Counted from the stretch's first letter, positions 41,693-51,222 are shown. The stretch is DNA of 64,000 nucleotides from Bacteroides sp. (GCF_028690125.1 NZ_JAQVBV010000011.1:62001-126000); one strand, 5' to 3'. The notes: generated from the sequence alone by a model not told the origin. Translations and numbers: made by a program.

Positions 41693-42627
41693 TGGCAAAA
41701 ATAGTAAAAGGAACAGCTTTTGGCGGTGTAGTAAAATACATTCTCGACCCGGCGAAACAGACTAATTTGTTGGATTCCGATGGTGTACGCCTAAAAAACT
41801 TGAACTCTATTGTTCAGAGCTTCGAGGCTCAACGAGAGCTAAACCCACGAGTGAGCAAGCCTGTGGGCCACATCTCGTTGGACTTCTCAGCACAAGACCG
41901 AGCCAAAATAACCGATGAAGTGATGATACAGATTGCACACGACTATATGAACCGCATGGGTATAGTAAGCACACAGTACATCATTGGCAGACATCACGAT
42001 AAAGAGCATCCACACCTACATATAGCCTTTAATCGTGTGGATAACAACGGACACACCATCTCCGACCAGAACGACCGTTTCCGTAGTGAAAAGATATGCA
42101 AAGAGCTAACCGCCAAGTATGGATTATACTTCGCAAGTGGCAAAGAGCAAGTAAAACATCATCGCCTAAAAGAACCTGATAAAACCAAGTATGAGATTTA
42201 CAACGCTCTGAAAACAACTGTTCCTCAATGTAGAAGCTGGCGAGAATTATTGGAACGATTGAATAGTGAAGGCATCACTGTTGAATTTAAGATGAAGAGC
42301 GGAACTAATGAACCGCAAGGCATTAAGTTCAGCAAGAACGGCTACCACTTCAACGGCTCAAAGGTAGACCAACAGTTCAGCTTTTCAAAGATAGACTTTG
42401 CATTACAACGAAATGTTCATGCAGATCAGAAGCAAGAGACAAACATCCAGCCACCATCACAGAATTCTCAACAGGGATTTACCTCTCCAGATTCTGATAG
42501 TTTGCTAAGTGGCATAGGTGGATTATTTGATGGGATACTCACACCTAGTCCTGCTTACGATCCCGAAGAAGAAGCTTTCCGTCGCCAAATGCAACGGAAG
42601 AAAAAGAAAAAAGGAATAAGAAGATAA
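41689..42627 (+). CDS. Relaxase / mobilization nuclease (MobB)
   Basis: A 312-aa MOB_P-type relaxase. The metal site is RHHDKEHPHLHIAFNRV near 105-121 (His-x4-His-x-His). The likely nucleophile Tyr is within YMNRMGIVSTQYIIG. The N-terminus MMAKIVKGTAFGGVVKYIL is typical of the family. It nicks oriT and pilots the strand through a helper conjugation machine, since the element has no transfer genes of its own here. Confidence 0.85.
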   Translation: MMAKIVKGTAFGGVVKYILDPAKQTNLLDSDGVRLKNLNSIVQSFEAQRELNPRVSKPVGHISLDFSAQDRAKITDEVMIQIAHDYMNRMGIVSTQYIIGRHHDKEHPHLHIAFNRVDNNGHTISDQNDRFRSEKICKELTAKYGLYFASGKEQVKHHRLKEPDKTKYEIYNALKTTVPQCRSWRELLERLNSEGITVEFKMKSGTNEPQGIKFSKNGYHFNGSKVDQQFSFSKIDFALQRNVHADQKQETNIQPPSQNSQQGFTSPDSDSLLSGIGGLFDGILTPSPAYDPEEEAFRRQMQRKKKKKGIRR

Positions 42628-42675
42628 CAATTTAAAACAAGTTACTATGTTTGTAAACGTTGACAATCTTCGCTC

Positions 42676-42720
42676 GTCGGGACGGGTGGTCCCGCCCCTT
42701 GCCGCTGGGCGCTCCCCGAC
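42676..42720. other. GC-rich stem-loop cluster between mobB and the IS110 element
   Basis: GTCGGG (42676-42681) pairs with CCCGAC (42715-42720). An inner GGGAC/GTCCC hairpin sits at 42679-42693. The stretch is strongly GC-rich in AT-rich surroundings. IS110-family elements often sit beside palindromic sequences; this may be the insertion target or a mob-operon terminator without a T-run. Confidence 0.4.
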
Positions 42721-42744
42721 CGATGATTTTTAGATAAAGAAAAT

Positions 42745-42816
42745 AGGCGTAATAATTGAATTACTAAATTTGCAATTGACAAGATTCAAGATTCAGTAAT
42801 TAAAACTATTACACCT
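42745..42816 (+). promoter_or_regulatory. IS110 transposase promoter inside a long inverted repeat
   Basis: AGGCGTAATAATTGAATTAC (first 20 nt of the left arm, 42745-42769) is the near reverse complement of the right arm 42791-42816, ending ACTATTACACCT just before the ATG. The -7 box TAAATTTG (42765-42772) lies at the inner edge of the left arm. Transposase or a regulator bound here could block its own promoter, or the arms could be subterminal repeats. Confidence 0.5.
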
Positions 42817-43893
42817 ATGGTACAAAGTAAAGCATTAAATTTTGAAGGTCAAAATATCTATATTGGTATTGACGTTCATTTGAAGACCTGGCATGTGAGT
42901 ATCATCACCGAATCCGGCTGTTTGAAAAAGCACAGTCAGCCATCTTCAGCCCAAGCGCTCTTTGAACATTTGAAGAAACATTATCCCAACGGTAATTATT
43001 TGTCAGCTTATGAAGCTGGTTTCAGTGGTTTTTCCACTTATTATTCATTATGGGATTGTGGTATAGAATGCCTTCCGGTTCATGCTGCAGATATTCCTAC
43101 CGGTCAGTACGAATCGGTAATGAAAACTGATGCCATTGACTCGACCAAAATAGCAAAGGCTTTGAAATCAGGTTTTCTCAGAGGTATTTATATACCCAAG
43201 AAAGAGATGCTGGATGACCGTAACGTTATGCGTTTTCGTATCACATTGAAACGTCAACTTTCCGGTTACAAGTCTCGAGTCAAGCACCTGATTTATAATA
43301 ATGGAGTTAGTTATCCTGAATGTTTTCAAAACTCCAGGTCTCATTGGTCTAAACGCTTTCTTAATTGGTTACATGAAGATGTACAACTATTATCTGAGAG
43401 CCGTAATTCACTGGATCTATTGCTAAGACAGGTGGAGTTGTTTCGCAAGAACCTGCTTGAGACTACCCGACTGATCCGTACATTGTCACGTAACGAACGC
43501 TATGGCAGAGCATACGAGAATATAGTCTCGATTCCCGGTATTGGTATGATTACAGGCATGTGTCTTTTGACAGAGATTGGTGACATAAACCGCTTTCATA
43601 ATGAAAAACAGTTCGCCTCCTATCTAGGGCTGGTACCTACAAGCCATAGCAGTGGTGAAAAGACAAGTCACGGTCAGATGACATTCCGGGGAAATAAACG
43701 GCTCGGTCCGTTATTGGTGGAAAGTGCATGGGTAGCCATACGGCAGGACAGGGCATTAGCTGCTGCTTACGGTGAGTATTGCAAGCGTATGTTACCACAG
43801 GAAGCGATAATCCGCATAACCCGAAAATTAGCGAACAGAATACTGATTGTACTCAAAAGTGGAAAAAAGTATGAGCATGACAGATGTTACTGA
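42817..43893 (+). CDS. IS110-family transposase
   Basis: A 358-aa protein with the N-terminal RuvC-like DEDD domain (IYIGIDVHLKTWHVSII, Asp near residue 19; YEAGFSGFSTYY, Glu near 66; TDAIDSTKIAKAL, Asp residues near 108-111). The C-terminal Tnp_20 domain follows: IVSIPGIGMITGMCLLTEIG near 245 and ASYLGLVPTSHSSG near 275, with the serine typical of the family. IS110 enzymes recombine DNA guided by a noncoding bridge RNA made from the element's end. Confidence 0.9.
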   Translation: MVQSKALNFEGQNIYIGIDVHLKTWHVSIITESGCLKKHSQPSSAQALFEHLKKHYPNGNYLSAYEAGFSGFSTYYSLWDCGIECLPVHAADIPTGQYESVMKTDAIDSTKIAKALKSGFLRGIYIPKKEMLDDRNVMRFRITLKRQLSGYKSRVKHLIYNNGVSYPECFQNSRSHWSKRFLNWLHEDVQLLSESRNSLDLLLRQVELFRKNLLETTRLIRTLSRNERYGRAYENIVSIPGIGMITGMCLLTEIGDINRFHNEKQFASYLGLVPTSHSSGEKTSHGQMTFRGNKRLGPLLVESAWVAIRQDRALAAAYGEYCKRMLPQEAIIRITRKLANRILIVLKSGKKYEHDRCY

Positions 43894-43902
43894 GAGAAAA
43901 TA

Positions 43903-44076
43903 TAAAAGCCCTTCAGGCAAATTTCAACTGGGACGACTCCTGCATAATTTATGATGAACCGTAAAGGTTGCATCTCAAACAAGACTGTTGCGTCCTACCT
44001 ATTATTCTGAAGAAGTAAATTGTTGGCTACATACATTGTGGCACAACTTATAGAAGTTTGTCTAATAGGGCTTTTA
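43903..44076 (+). ncRNA. Noncoding 3' region of the IS110 element, possible guide RNA
   Basis: TAAAAGCCCT (43903-43912) and AGGGCTTTTA (44067-44076) are perfect inverted copies enclosing about 154 nt with no reading frame. Bridge RNAs are known from the ends of IS110 elements, on the 3' side in the IS1111 branch. The location fits; the internal loops were not verified. Confidence 0.35.
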
Positions 44077-44256
44077 TTTAACTCTAAACCATATAAGGAG
44101 TAAAACTCTGAGATGGTTCAGAGATTGTGGCTTGAGTCGCAATCCGGATGGGGATTGTTTCTTTATCTGATTTCAAAAAACGTAAGTGATTGATTTATAA
44201 AGTTAATAACAAATAAAAAGGTATTCAATTATTAGGAATACAACATAGAAAAAATT

Positions 44257-44904
44257 ATGGATATAAAAATTATCATTTCTATGTTCGAGGACTTGAAAAA
44301 GTTAATCTCGGAGCAGTTTAGCAACCTTTCGAAATTGATTGAATCTTTGGTTAATGTCAAATCCGACCAACCTGCCCTACCAATTATACCACAGGTGGAT
44401 CTATCTGAATTAGAAAACCATATGGCTCAGACTAACGAACTTATCAAAGAAGGGTTCCAGAAACAGCAAGAACAATTACATGAGTTTAACCAGAAGTTAG
44501 AACAACAGCAGGATAAGCCCCTACCCGTTCAGAAGTATCTTCATTCCATAGAGTTAAAATCGTCGAAGGTAGTCATTGCATTGATTTTGCTTGGTGTAGC
44601 GCTGCTCGCCTCAATGAGCTACAACGCCTATCAGTTCTCAGCAAACAGCCGTTTGACGGGTAACGATATTAAGTTCCGCTACATCAAAGCCTTTGGTGAA
44701 ATCACTCCCGAAAACCTGCTAAAACTCGAAACTATTTTCGAATACGATCCCGACAAACAGAAACAACGTTCTATCCGTAAGATGGTAGAAGAGCACGAAC
44801 AACGTGTAGAACAGCGTGCCCGTGACCTCGAACAAGCCCGACTTAAAGAGGCACAAGCCGAACAGCTCCGCAAAGAAGCTGAGAATCTTAAACAAAAGAA
44901 GTAG
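44257..44904 (+). CDS. Single-TM coiled-coil protein (215 aa)
   Basis: A cytoplasmic-type coiled N-terminus (MFEDLKKLISEQFSNLSKLI), one membrane segment (VVIALILLGVALLASMSYNA near 105-124) and a long charged helix at the C-terminus (EHEQRVEQRARDLEQARLKE). It resembles proteins that follow mob genes in Bacteroidetes mobilizable elements; function unknown. A strong terminator follows. Confidence 0.6.
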   Translation: MDIKIIISMFEDLKKLISEQFSNLSKLIESLVNVKSDQPALPIIPQVDLSELENHMAQTNELIKEGFQKQQEQLHEFNQKLEQQQDKPLPVQKYLHSIELKSSKVVIALILLGVALLASMSYNAYQFSANSRLTGNDIKFRYIKAFGEITPENLLKLETIFEYDPDKQKQRSIRKMVEEHEQRVEQRARDLEQARLKEAQAEQLRKEAENLKQKK

Positions 44905-44916
44905 ATTAAATACAGC

Positions 44917-44949
44917 AAGAAAGATGGAGAAAACATCTCCATCTTTCTT
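44917..44949 (+). terminator. Strong terminator after the 215-aa gene
   Basis: AAGAAAGATGGAGA pairs perfectly with TCTCCATCTTTCTT around a 5-nt loop. The T-run is short, and the A-rich left arm makes it plausible in both directions. Confidence 0.7.
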
Positions 44950-44973
44950 AGTGCCTGACTACGAAGACATATA

Positions 44974-45032
44974 ATTACTATGAAATAAAGTTTAATTTTA
45001 TAGTAATGTATCAATGGTATTTATTAAATTTG
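44974..45032 (+). promoter_or_regulatory. Promoter and operator of the defence operon
   Basis: ATTACTAT (44974-44981) and ATAGTAAT (45000-45007) form an inverted repeat 18 bp upstream of the -7 box TAAATTTG (45025-45032). The small XRE protein encoded 26 nt further on is the obvious candidate to bind it. Confidence 0.55.
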
Positions 45033-45057
45033 CAATTTAAGTCAATATAATCAACCA

Positions 45058-45264
45058 ATGATGAAAGAAATCAATAGATTAAAATCGGTATTAATCGAGC
45101 AGAAGAAAACTGGCAAATGGTTGGCTGAAAATTTAGGTAAGGATACTGCAACAGTGTCACGTTGGTGTAATAATCATGCCCAACCATCAGTGGAAACCTT
45201 CACTCGCATTGCGGAACTATTGAACATTGACGTAAGGAAATTATTCAACAAGACAAAATCATAG
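45058..45264 (+). CDS. XRE-family regulator of the defence operon
   Basis: A 68-aa protein that is nearly all HTH: WLAENLGKDTATVSRWCNNH at residues 21-40, then VETFTRIAELLNIDVRKLF. Such small Cro/C-like proteins often time restriction-modification expression, giving methylation first. It is the first gene of a tight plus-strand run that continues to Res. Confidence 0.75.
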   Translation: MMKEINRLKSVLIEQKKTGKWLAENLGKDTATVSRWCNNHAQPSVETFTRIAELLNIDVRKLFNKTKS

Positions 45265-45275
45265 TATTGGTATTT

Positions 45276-48200
45276 ATGAAGATAATAGATAATAAACAGG
45301 GACGAACATTATGTAACGAGATTAAAAATCGTATTGAACCTGATGCAATAGTATCATTAAGCACAGGGCTCTTTACTGTTTATGCACTCTATTCTCTTCG
45401 TGAGAAACTAGCTAATATCAAAGAGTTCAATATTCTAATTTTATCTAATCCTATAACACAGTTACCGGAAGGACTTTCGATAACAACAGAATCAAATATA
45501 TGGGGAACAGATGACGAAAAAGAGCTCAAGCGACAACTGCTTTTAAGGCAGGTTGCAGAGGAGTGTTCGAAAATAGTAAGCCATGTCGGTTGTATAAAGA
45601 AATTATCAGTGCCAAGTGCATTGGGTTTTAAATTGCTCTTCATTAGGAATATTTCGGGAAGTGACTGTGTTGTGAATAGTGGTATATCTGATTTTTCAGC
45701 TGATAATATTGGTTATTCAAGTTCTGCCAATAGCCAATGTCATATTGTTCAAGATGAGAAAGAGGCTATAGAACAACTACGTGTTTTTTATAATCAAACT
45801 TGGGGAAACAAGAATCAAACAATAGACATTACAGCCGAAATACTGAACGAATTACAAAAAGGGTTCAAAGATTACACTCCCAATGACGTGTATTATTATA
45901 TTCTTCACCACCTATTTCACTACTCGATTGTGGAGCTTGCTGGAGATAAAATAATCAAAACTAAAACAGGTTTTAAAGAAAAAGAAGTATGGAATAAGCT
46001 ATACAAATTTCAAAAAGATGGAGTTATTGGAGCTATTGAAAAAATAGAGAAGTTTGGTGGGTGTATTATTGCCGACAGTGTGGGACTTGGTAAAACCTTT
46101 GAAGCATTGGCTGTTATCAAGTATTACGAGTTAAGAGGTGATAGAGTGCTTGTCTTGTGCCCTAAGAAACTCCGAGAGAACTGGACAGTTTACACACAGA
46201 ATGATAGACGAAACATTTTTATCAATGACAGATTTGGGTACAAAGTTCTAAATCATACTGATCTAACAAGAACACGAGGAAAATCTGGAGACGAAAATTT
46301 AGCTACATTCATTTGGTCAAATTATGACCTTGTGGTTATTGATGAGTCTCACAATTTCAGAAACAACAACCCGGCAAAGGGCGAGATGACTCGCTATGCA
46401 AGGATGATGAATGAAGTAATAAAAAAAGGAGTTAAAACAAAGCTCTTAATGCTTTCTGCTACGCCTGTAAATAATAGAATGAACGACCTGAAAAATCAAA
46501 TTTCATTTATTACTGAAGGAAATGATTTAGCCTATATTGATGAGGGTATCGACAATATCACCAATGTAATGAAACTGGCACAGAAGCAGTTTACCGACTG
46601 GACAAAAAGCTCCGAGAGACATATAAATACGCTGTTTGATAAATTAGACAACCGTTACTTTAAGTTGCTTGATATGCTTACCATCGCCCGTTCTCGCAAG
46701 CATATTGTAAAATACTATAATTCATCAGATGTAGGGAAATTTCCAACACGATTAACTCCTAAGAATGAAAAAACGGATATAGATAGTCAGCGTTTATTTC
46801 CATCGTTGCGAGAGATTAACAATGCTATTCGCAAAATGAATTTGGCGAATTTTTCTCCTATGTCCTATTTGAGAGATGACAAGGTGGCTGAATATGAAGC
46901 TAAGTATGACTATCAGTTGAGTTCGGGAAGTGTGTTTAAGCAAGTTGACCGTGAAGCGAGTTTGATTCACTTGATGCGTGTAAATTACCTCAAGAGGATG
47001 GAGAGTTCAATAAACTCATTTTACTTAAGCATACAAGCACTTTTGGAGCAGGTGAACAACAATTTGCTAAAGATAGAAAATGCTGCTGAACTTACTGATG
47101 AGTCTGTCGCTATTGAAGATATTGACATTGAAGACGATGATAATGAAGCACTGATTGGCAACAAGGTAAAGGTGCTTTTGCAGGACATCAACCTTGTCAA
47201 ATGGAAGCAAGCATTAGAATATGATCGAGATACACTCACGAAGTTATTGGATAGTGCAGCAACCATATCTGCCATACGGGACGAAAAATTGGAACGATTG
47301 AAGCAGATTATTGCTGAAAAGATTGCTAACCCTATCAATAACAACAATAAAAAGGTTATTATTTTTACAGCTTTTGCAGATACAGCAACATATCTCTATC
47401 ATGAAGTTTCAGCGTGGGCATTATCAAATTATGGATTATACTCAACACTAATAAAGGGAACCGGAACTAATAAAACCAACTTTCCTTCGGCGAGTACCAA
47501 GGATATGAATGAGTTGATAACGCATTTCTCACCTCTTTCAAAAGAACGCCATAAGACGTTTCCTACGGCAAAAGGCGAAATTGATATATTAATCGCTACT
47601 GACTGTATCTCTGAGGGGCAGAACCTTCAAGACTGTGATTATTTAGTGAATTACGATATACATTGGAATCCGGTGCGTATCATTCAACGTTTCGGACGTA
47701 TAGACCGACTTGGTTCTAAAAATGATAAAATACAGTTGGTGAATTTTTGGCCCAATATGGAGCTAAATGAATACATCAACCTTGAAAGTCGAGTGAAGGG
47801 TAAAATGGTACTCCTTGATATTTCGGCTACTGGCGAGGAAAACCTTATAGAGATGAATGAAAACGACGAGATGACAGACTTGGAGTATCGTCGCAAGCAA
47901 TTGGAGCAGATACAAAATACGGTTTTGGATTTAGAGGATATTCAAGGTGGTATCACGATAACAGATACCAATATGAACGACTTCAGAATGGATATTCTTG
48001 AATACGAGAAAGAACATCTTGCCGAGTTAAAAACGACACCTAAAGGGATTCATACGGTAGTCGAAACAACGGATGAAGAGATATTGCCGGGAACAGTTTT
48101 CTGTATGCGAAGTTCTGCCCAACAAAAAGGGAAGAGTTTACTTGCCCCTTACTATTTAGTCTATACGGGCGAGGACGGTTCCACTATTTTAGGTTATACT

Positions 48201-48482
48201 CAGGGAAAACGTTGTTTAGATTACTTAAAAAAGCTATGCCACGGGAAAATGGAGGTGCTGACCCATTTGGCTCAAAGTATGAAGAAAGAGACAAAAAACT
48301 ATACGAATATGAGTCGCTACTCTTCATCTTTCCAATCAGCCATCGAAAGTGTTATTGGCAAGTCACAAGAGGTGGGTGCTGCATCTTTCTTTTCTAGTGA
48401 ATTGATTTCGCTCAACTCTGAGGGAGCAACCTCGCAAAGTGATTTTGAGATTGTCGCATTTGTAGTAATAAAACGAGGATGA
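45276..48482 (+). CDS. SNF2/DEAD-type helicase with degenerate PLD-like N-terminus
   Basis: A 1068-aa protein. Residues 1-190 resemble a phospholipase-D-like domain (SGISDFSADNIGYSSSANSQ recalls GSSNFTxxG), but the HxK motif reads GFK, so nuclease activity is doubtful. The helicase core has Walker A ADSVGLGKTFEAL near 265, DESHNF near 356, SATPVNN near 395 and motif VI IIQRFGRIDRLG near 805. A LADDER-like acidic stretch (EDIDIEDDDNEAL) lies midway. The ATG at 45276 follows 11 nt after the regulator's stop. The stop overlaps the DUF4391 gene by 4 nt. Confidence 0.8.
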   Translation: MKIIDNKQGRTLCNEIKNRIEPDAIVSLSTGLFTVYALYSLREKLANIKEFNILILSNPITQLPEGLSITTESNIWGTDDEKELKRQLLLRQVAEECSKIVSHVGCIKKLSVPSALGFKLLFIRNISGSDCVVNSGISDFSADNIGYSSSANSQCHIVQDEKEAIEQLRVFYNQTWGNKNQTIDITAEILNELQKGFKDYTPNDVYYYILHHLFHYSIVELAGDKIIKTKTGFKEKEVWNKLYKFQKDGVIGAIEKIEKFGGCIIADSVGLGKTFEALAVIKYYELRGDRVLVLCPKKLRENWTVYTQNDRRNIFINDRFGYKVLNHTDLTRTRGKSGDENLATFIWSNYDLVVIDESHNFRNNNPAKGEMTRYARMMNEVIKKGVKTKLLMLSATPVNNRMNDLKNQISFITEGNDLAYIDEGIDNITNVMKLAQKQFTDWTKSSERHINTLFDKLDNRYFKLLDMLTIARSRKHIVKYYNSSDVGKFPTRLTPKNEKTDIDSQRLFPSLREINNAIRKMNLANFSPMSYLRDDKVAEYEAKYDYQLSSGSVFKQVDREASLIHLMRVNYLKRMESSINSFYLSIQALLEQVNNNLLKIENAAELTDESVAIEDIDIEDDDNEALIGNKVKVLLQDINLVKWKQALEYDRDTLTKLLDSAATISAIRDEKLERLKQIIAEKIANPINNNNKKVIIFTAFADTATYLYHEVSAWALSNYGLYSTLIKGTGTNKTNFPSASTKDMNELITHFSPLSKERHKTFPTAKGEIDILIATDCISEGQNLQDCDYLVNYDIHWNPVRIIQRFGRIDRLGSKNDKIQLVNFWPNMELNEYINLESRVKGKMVLLDISATGEENLIEMNENDEMTDLEYRRKQLEQIQNTVLDLEDIQGGITITDTNMNDFRMDILEYEKEHLAELKTTPKGIHTVVETTDEEILPGTVFCMRSSAQQKGKSLLAPYYLVYTGEDGSTILGYTQGKRCLDYLKKLCHGKMEVLTHLAQSMKKETKNYTNMSRYSSSFQSAIESVIGKSQEVGAASFFSSELISLNSEGATSQSDFEIVAFVVIKRG

Positions 48483-49222
48483 TAGATTATCTAAACATAC
48501 CAACAATAGCGTTGATAAATACGCCTATCAGCAAAAAGTTATTTGCTGATAAGGCTCCTTTGTCTGCTGCAGAGAAGCGTATGTTGCGTGAAGATGTTGA
48601 GAGTATTGCAATGAAAGGTCTGCTTCAAACACGTACAATTGGATTGCCTTCATATAGTGACGATGAATATCTCTACGACCAAATAATTGTGTCCGAGGTG
48701 AGGATAAAGAGCCTATCAAAGGCATCGGCTATCGCAACAATGATACAACGTGCTTTTCCTGTACCTATGTTTTTGATACTGTCCCACGACAATCAGTATA
48801 GTATAAATTGGTGTGTGAAGCGTATCAATCAAGCAGACAGGAGTAAACGAGTCATGGAGGAGCAACAGATAACTCGTTTCTTTGCAATAGATGACAGAGA
48901 TATTATTGCGAGAAGTTGGTTACATTCACTTGATATAACCAAGTTACAATGCCCCACGCTTAAAGATATGTTTGATGAGTTGTGTGGTAGGTTGATAATG
49001 CTGACTGTTTCGGACGAAGCAGAAGTATTTATAGAAGCCAATGCTTATAAAGTAGAGCAATTTAGAGCGGTACTCAAAGAATTAGCAGATAACCGTGAAG
49101 AGCAAAAAAAGGTCAGTGCAAAGATAAAAGCAGAAACGCAGTTTAATGCACAACTAAAACTTAGCTCGAAGCTCAAAACACTGCAATTTGAAGAAAAAAG
49201 GATAAAAGAAAAATTGAAATAG
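48479..49222 (+). CDS. DUF4391 protein
   Basis: A 247-aa protein. MIDYLNIPTIALINTPISKK at the N-terminus and LSAAEKRMLREDVESIAMKG at 28-47 are typical of DUF4391. The C-terminal third is a coiled coil (DNREEQKKVSAKIKAETQF). DUF4391 genes are commonly found between SNF2-type helicases and DNA methyltransferases in bacterial defence loci; the activity is not known. It is translationally coupled to the helicase. Confidence 0.75.
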   Translation: MIDYLNIPTIALINTPISKKLFADKAPLSAAEKRMLREDVESIAMKGLLQTRTIGLPSYSDDEYLYDQIIVSEVRIKSLSKASAIATMIQRAFPVPMFLILSHDNQYSINWCVKRINQADRSKRVMEEQQITRFFAIDDRDIIARSWLHSLDITKLQCPTLKDMFDELCGRLIMLTVSDEAEVFIEANAYKVEQFRAVLKELADNREEQKKVSAKIKAETQFNAQLKLSSKLKTLQFEEKRIKEKLK

Positions 49223-49242
49223 AAAACAAAAAAAATGAGAAT

Positions 49243-50502
49243 ATGAGAATAAACAATATCAGACTTCGAAACTATCGCTGTTTTGAAGATATTGGGTTAG
49301 AACTTCACGATAAGTTCAATCTTATAGTGGGTATAAATGGAACAGGTAAAACGGCAATTTTGGAGGCATTGAGAATTGCCATAGGCTCACTATTTCTCAG
49401 TGTAGATAAGTATAAAGATAAAATATCGAGCCCTACAATCTCGCAAGATGATGTTAGGTTGCAGAATTTGGAACAGCAGTTTCCTGTGTTTATTAATACT
49501 GTTGGTGATATTGATGAATTTGATGTAACTACTTCATTGTTTCGCACGCTCTCATGGGAACGTTCACTTGAGACTAAAGGTGGAAACACAAAACATATTA
49601 ATGCAAAGGAGATGAAAGAAGCATCTTCGGAAATGCAGAGGCGTATACGAAATGTAGAAACTGAGACAACAATTCCTTTAATCGCCTATTATTCGACCGA
49701 AAGGTTTAAAAAAGAAAAACGAGATGTCGGCGTAGAGCCTGATGGGAGCAGACTAAGAGGTTATTATCACGCTTTAGATCCGTTGACGAATATCAAATTC
49801 TTTTTGGATCTATGGAACACCGAAACTCTCTCTGACTTGCAAAATGGTACTCAGTCGCCAATGCTGGCTGCTGTGGCTGAAGCGGTAAAGAGTTGTATTA
49901 ATAACTGTGAAGATGTGAAATTTGATATAAAACAGCAGGAACTAATAATGACGATGAGTGATACTCACGAGCGTCTTCCTTTTCATGTCCTTTCTGATGG
50001 AGTTCGTTCTATGTTTGCAATGGTTATGGAAATAGCATTCCGCTGTTACTTATTGAATCCTCATTTAAGAGAGGATGCAGCCAGAGAGACTTCTGGAGTA
50101 GTGCTTATTGATGAAATAGATCTGCACTTACACCCAGAATGGCAAAAACGGGTTATTGGTGATTTGAGACGGACATTCCCCAAGATTCAGTTTATAGTTT
50201 CAACTCATGCGCCATTGGTTATTGGCTCATTAACTGAAGGTCGAATATTTAGTATCAAAGAAGGTCAAGTGTTTGATTTTCCATTGCAGTATGGTCGTGA
50301 TGCGAACTTTATTTTAAATGAGATGGGAACCGAGGAGATGGATAAAGACTTGAAAGATAGCTTAAAAAAATACTTTCTAATGATAGAATGTGGACAAGGA
50401 AAGTCTGATGAAGCTTTAACTCTAAGACGAGATTTGGAGTATAAATTGGGCGAAAATCATACAGAGTTACAACGAGCAAATATGATGCTGAGTTTTTTCT
50501 AA
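49243..50502 (+). CDS. PtuA-like AAA/ABC-type ATPase (Septu-like)
   Basis: A 419-aa protein. Walker A VGINGTGKTAILEAL at 28-42, a Q-loop region, LSDGVRSMFAMVMEI near 248 as an ABC signature variant, Walker B VVLIDEIDLHLHP near 286 and the switch STHAPLVIG near 315. Together with the HNH protein encoded 12 nt downstream it matches the Septu pair PtuA/PtuB, in which the ATPase controls the nuclease. RecF/OLD-like ATPases are alternatives, but the HNH partner favours Septu. Confidence 0.75.
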   Translation: MRINNIRLRNYRCFEDIGLELHDKFNLIVGINGTGKTAILEALRIAIGSLFLSVDKYKDKISSPTISQDDVRLQNLEQQFPVFINTVGDIDEFDVTTSLFRTLSWERSLETKGGNTKHINAKEMKEASSEMQRRIRNVETETTIPLIAYYSTERFKKEKRDVGVEPDGSRLRGYYHALDPLTNIKFFLDLWNTETLSDLQNGTQSPMLAAVAEAVKSCINNCEDVKFDIKQQELIMTMSDTHERLPFHVLSDGVRSMFAMVMEIAFRCYLLNPHLREDAARETSGVVLIDEIDLHLHPEWQKRVIGDLRRTFPKIQFIVSTHAPLVIGSLTEGRIFSIKEGQVFDFPLQYGRDANFILNEMGTEEMDKDLKDSLKKYFLMIECGQGKSDEALTLRRDLEYKLGENHTELQRANMMLSFF

Positions 50503-50514
50503 AAGACACACGAA

Positions 50515-51216
50515 ATGAGATATATAGAAAAGACCGCTGAGCCTGCTTGTATGACAACATGGAAACAAAAAAGGGAAAGTGCCAAGCAGAAATTAGTTTA
50601 TGATGAGTTTGATAAGAAGAGGGAGTTGAATGACCTGTTAAGGGAAGAGCAACACCATATTTGTTGTTATTGCCAACAAAAATTAACTCATTATCAGGGA
50701 AGCAAAATCGGAGGAAGTCACAATGAACATCTCGATCCTCAAAATGGGGAGTATGGTCACGACACTCATCAAATGAATTACTATAATATATATGCTTGTT
50801 GTATTGACTCTCAAGGCCTTAAAAAGAAGGAAAAAGAAAAAAAGCATTGTGGAGAGTTCAAGGGTGATGATATCATCTGGGGCTTTATACAAAAGTCAGA
50901 TTGTGTGGAGTGTTTTAAGTACAACGTATTGGGAGAGATAATACCAAATGGAGAATATGACAAATGGGAGGATTATCAGATAAACTATTCGGTATTGCCG
51001 ATTGTGCAAAAGGATGCTGTCTATACGATACAAAATTTAAACTTGAATTGTAATTATTTAAAAGATGACAGAAAGAAAGAGATAACCGCATTGTTATCTA
51101 TTTTGGTAACCATGTCAAAAGAACAGGTTGAACAAAGGATAAGTACCATTGAAAGTGAACAGTGCTATCAAAGGTATATAGACCTATTGTTGTATTACAT
51201 GAAAAAAAAACAATAA
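50515..51216 (+). CDS. PtuB-like HNH nuclease
   Basis: A 233-aa protein of the TIGR02646-like HNH group: HHICCYCQQKL near 44-54, HNEHLDPQNG near 67 and NYYNIYACCIDSQG near 84, then HCGEF. These give the Cys pairs and the His of a zinc-bound HNH site. In Septu it degrades DNA once released by PtuA. The gene start MRYIEKTAEPACMTTW is the usual one. Confidence 0.75.
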   Translation: MRYIEKTAEPACMTTWKQKRESAKQKLVYDEFDKKRELNDLLREEQHHICCYCQQKLTHYQGSKIGGSHNEHLDPQNGEYGHDTHQMNYYNIYACCIDSQGLKKKEKEKKHCGEFKGDDIIWGFIQKSDCVECFKYNVLGEIIPNGEYDKWEDYQINYSVLPIVQKDAVYTIQNLNLNCNYLKDDRKKEITALLSILVTMSKEQVEQRISTIESEQCYQRYIDLLLYYMKKKQ

Positions 51217-51222
51217 AGAAGT

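Larger units (their letters stand above)
42745..44256 (+). mobile_element. IS110-family insertion sequence (ends approximate)
   Basis: Transposase gene with about 70 bp of noncoding DNA to the left and up to 360 bp to the right. IS110 elements have no classic terminal inverted repeats or target duplications, so the exact ends cannot be set here. It separates mobB from the 215-aa gene that probably followed it. Confidence 0.6.
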
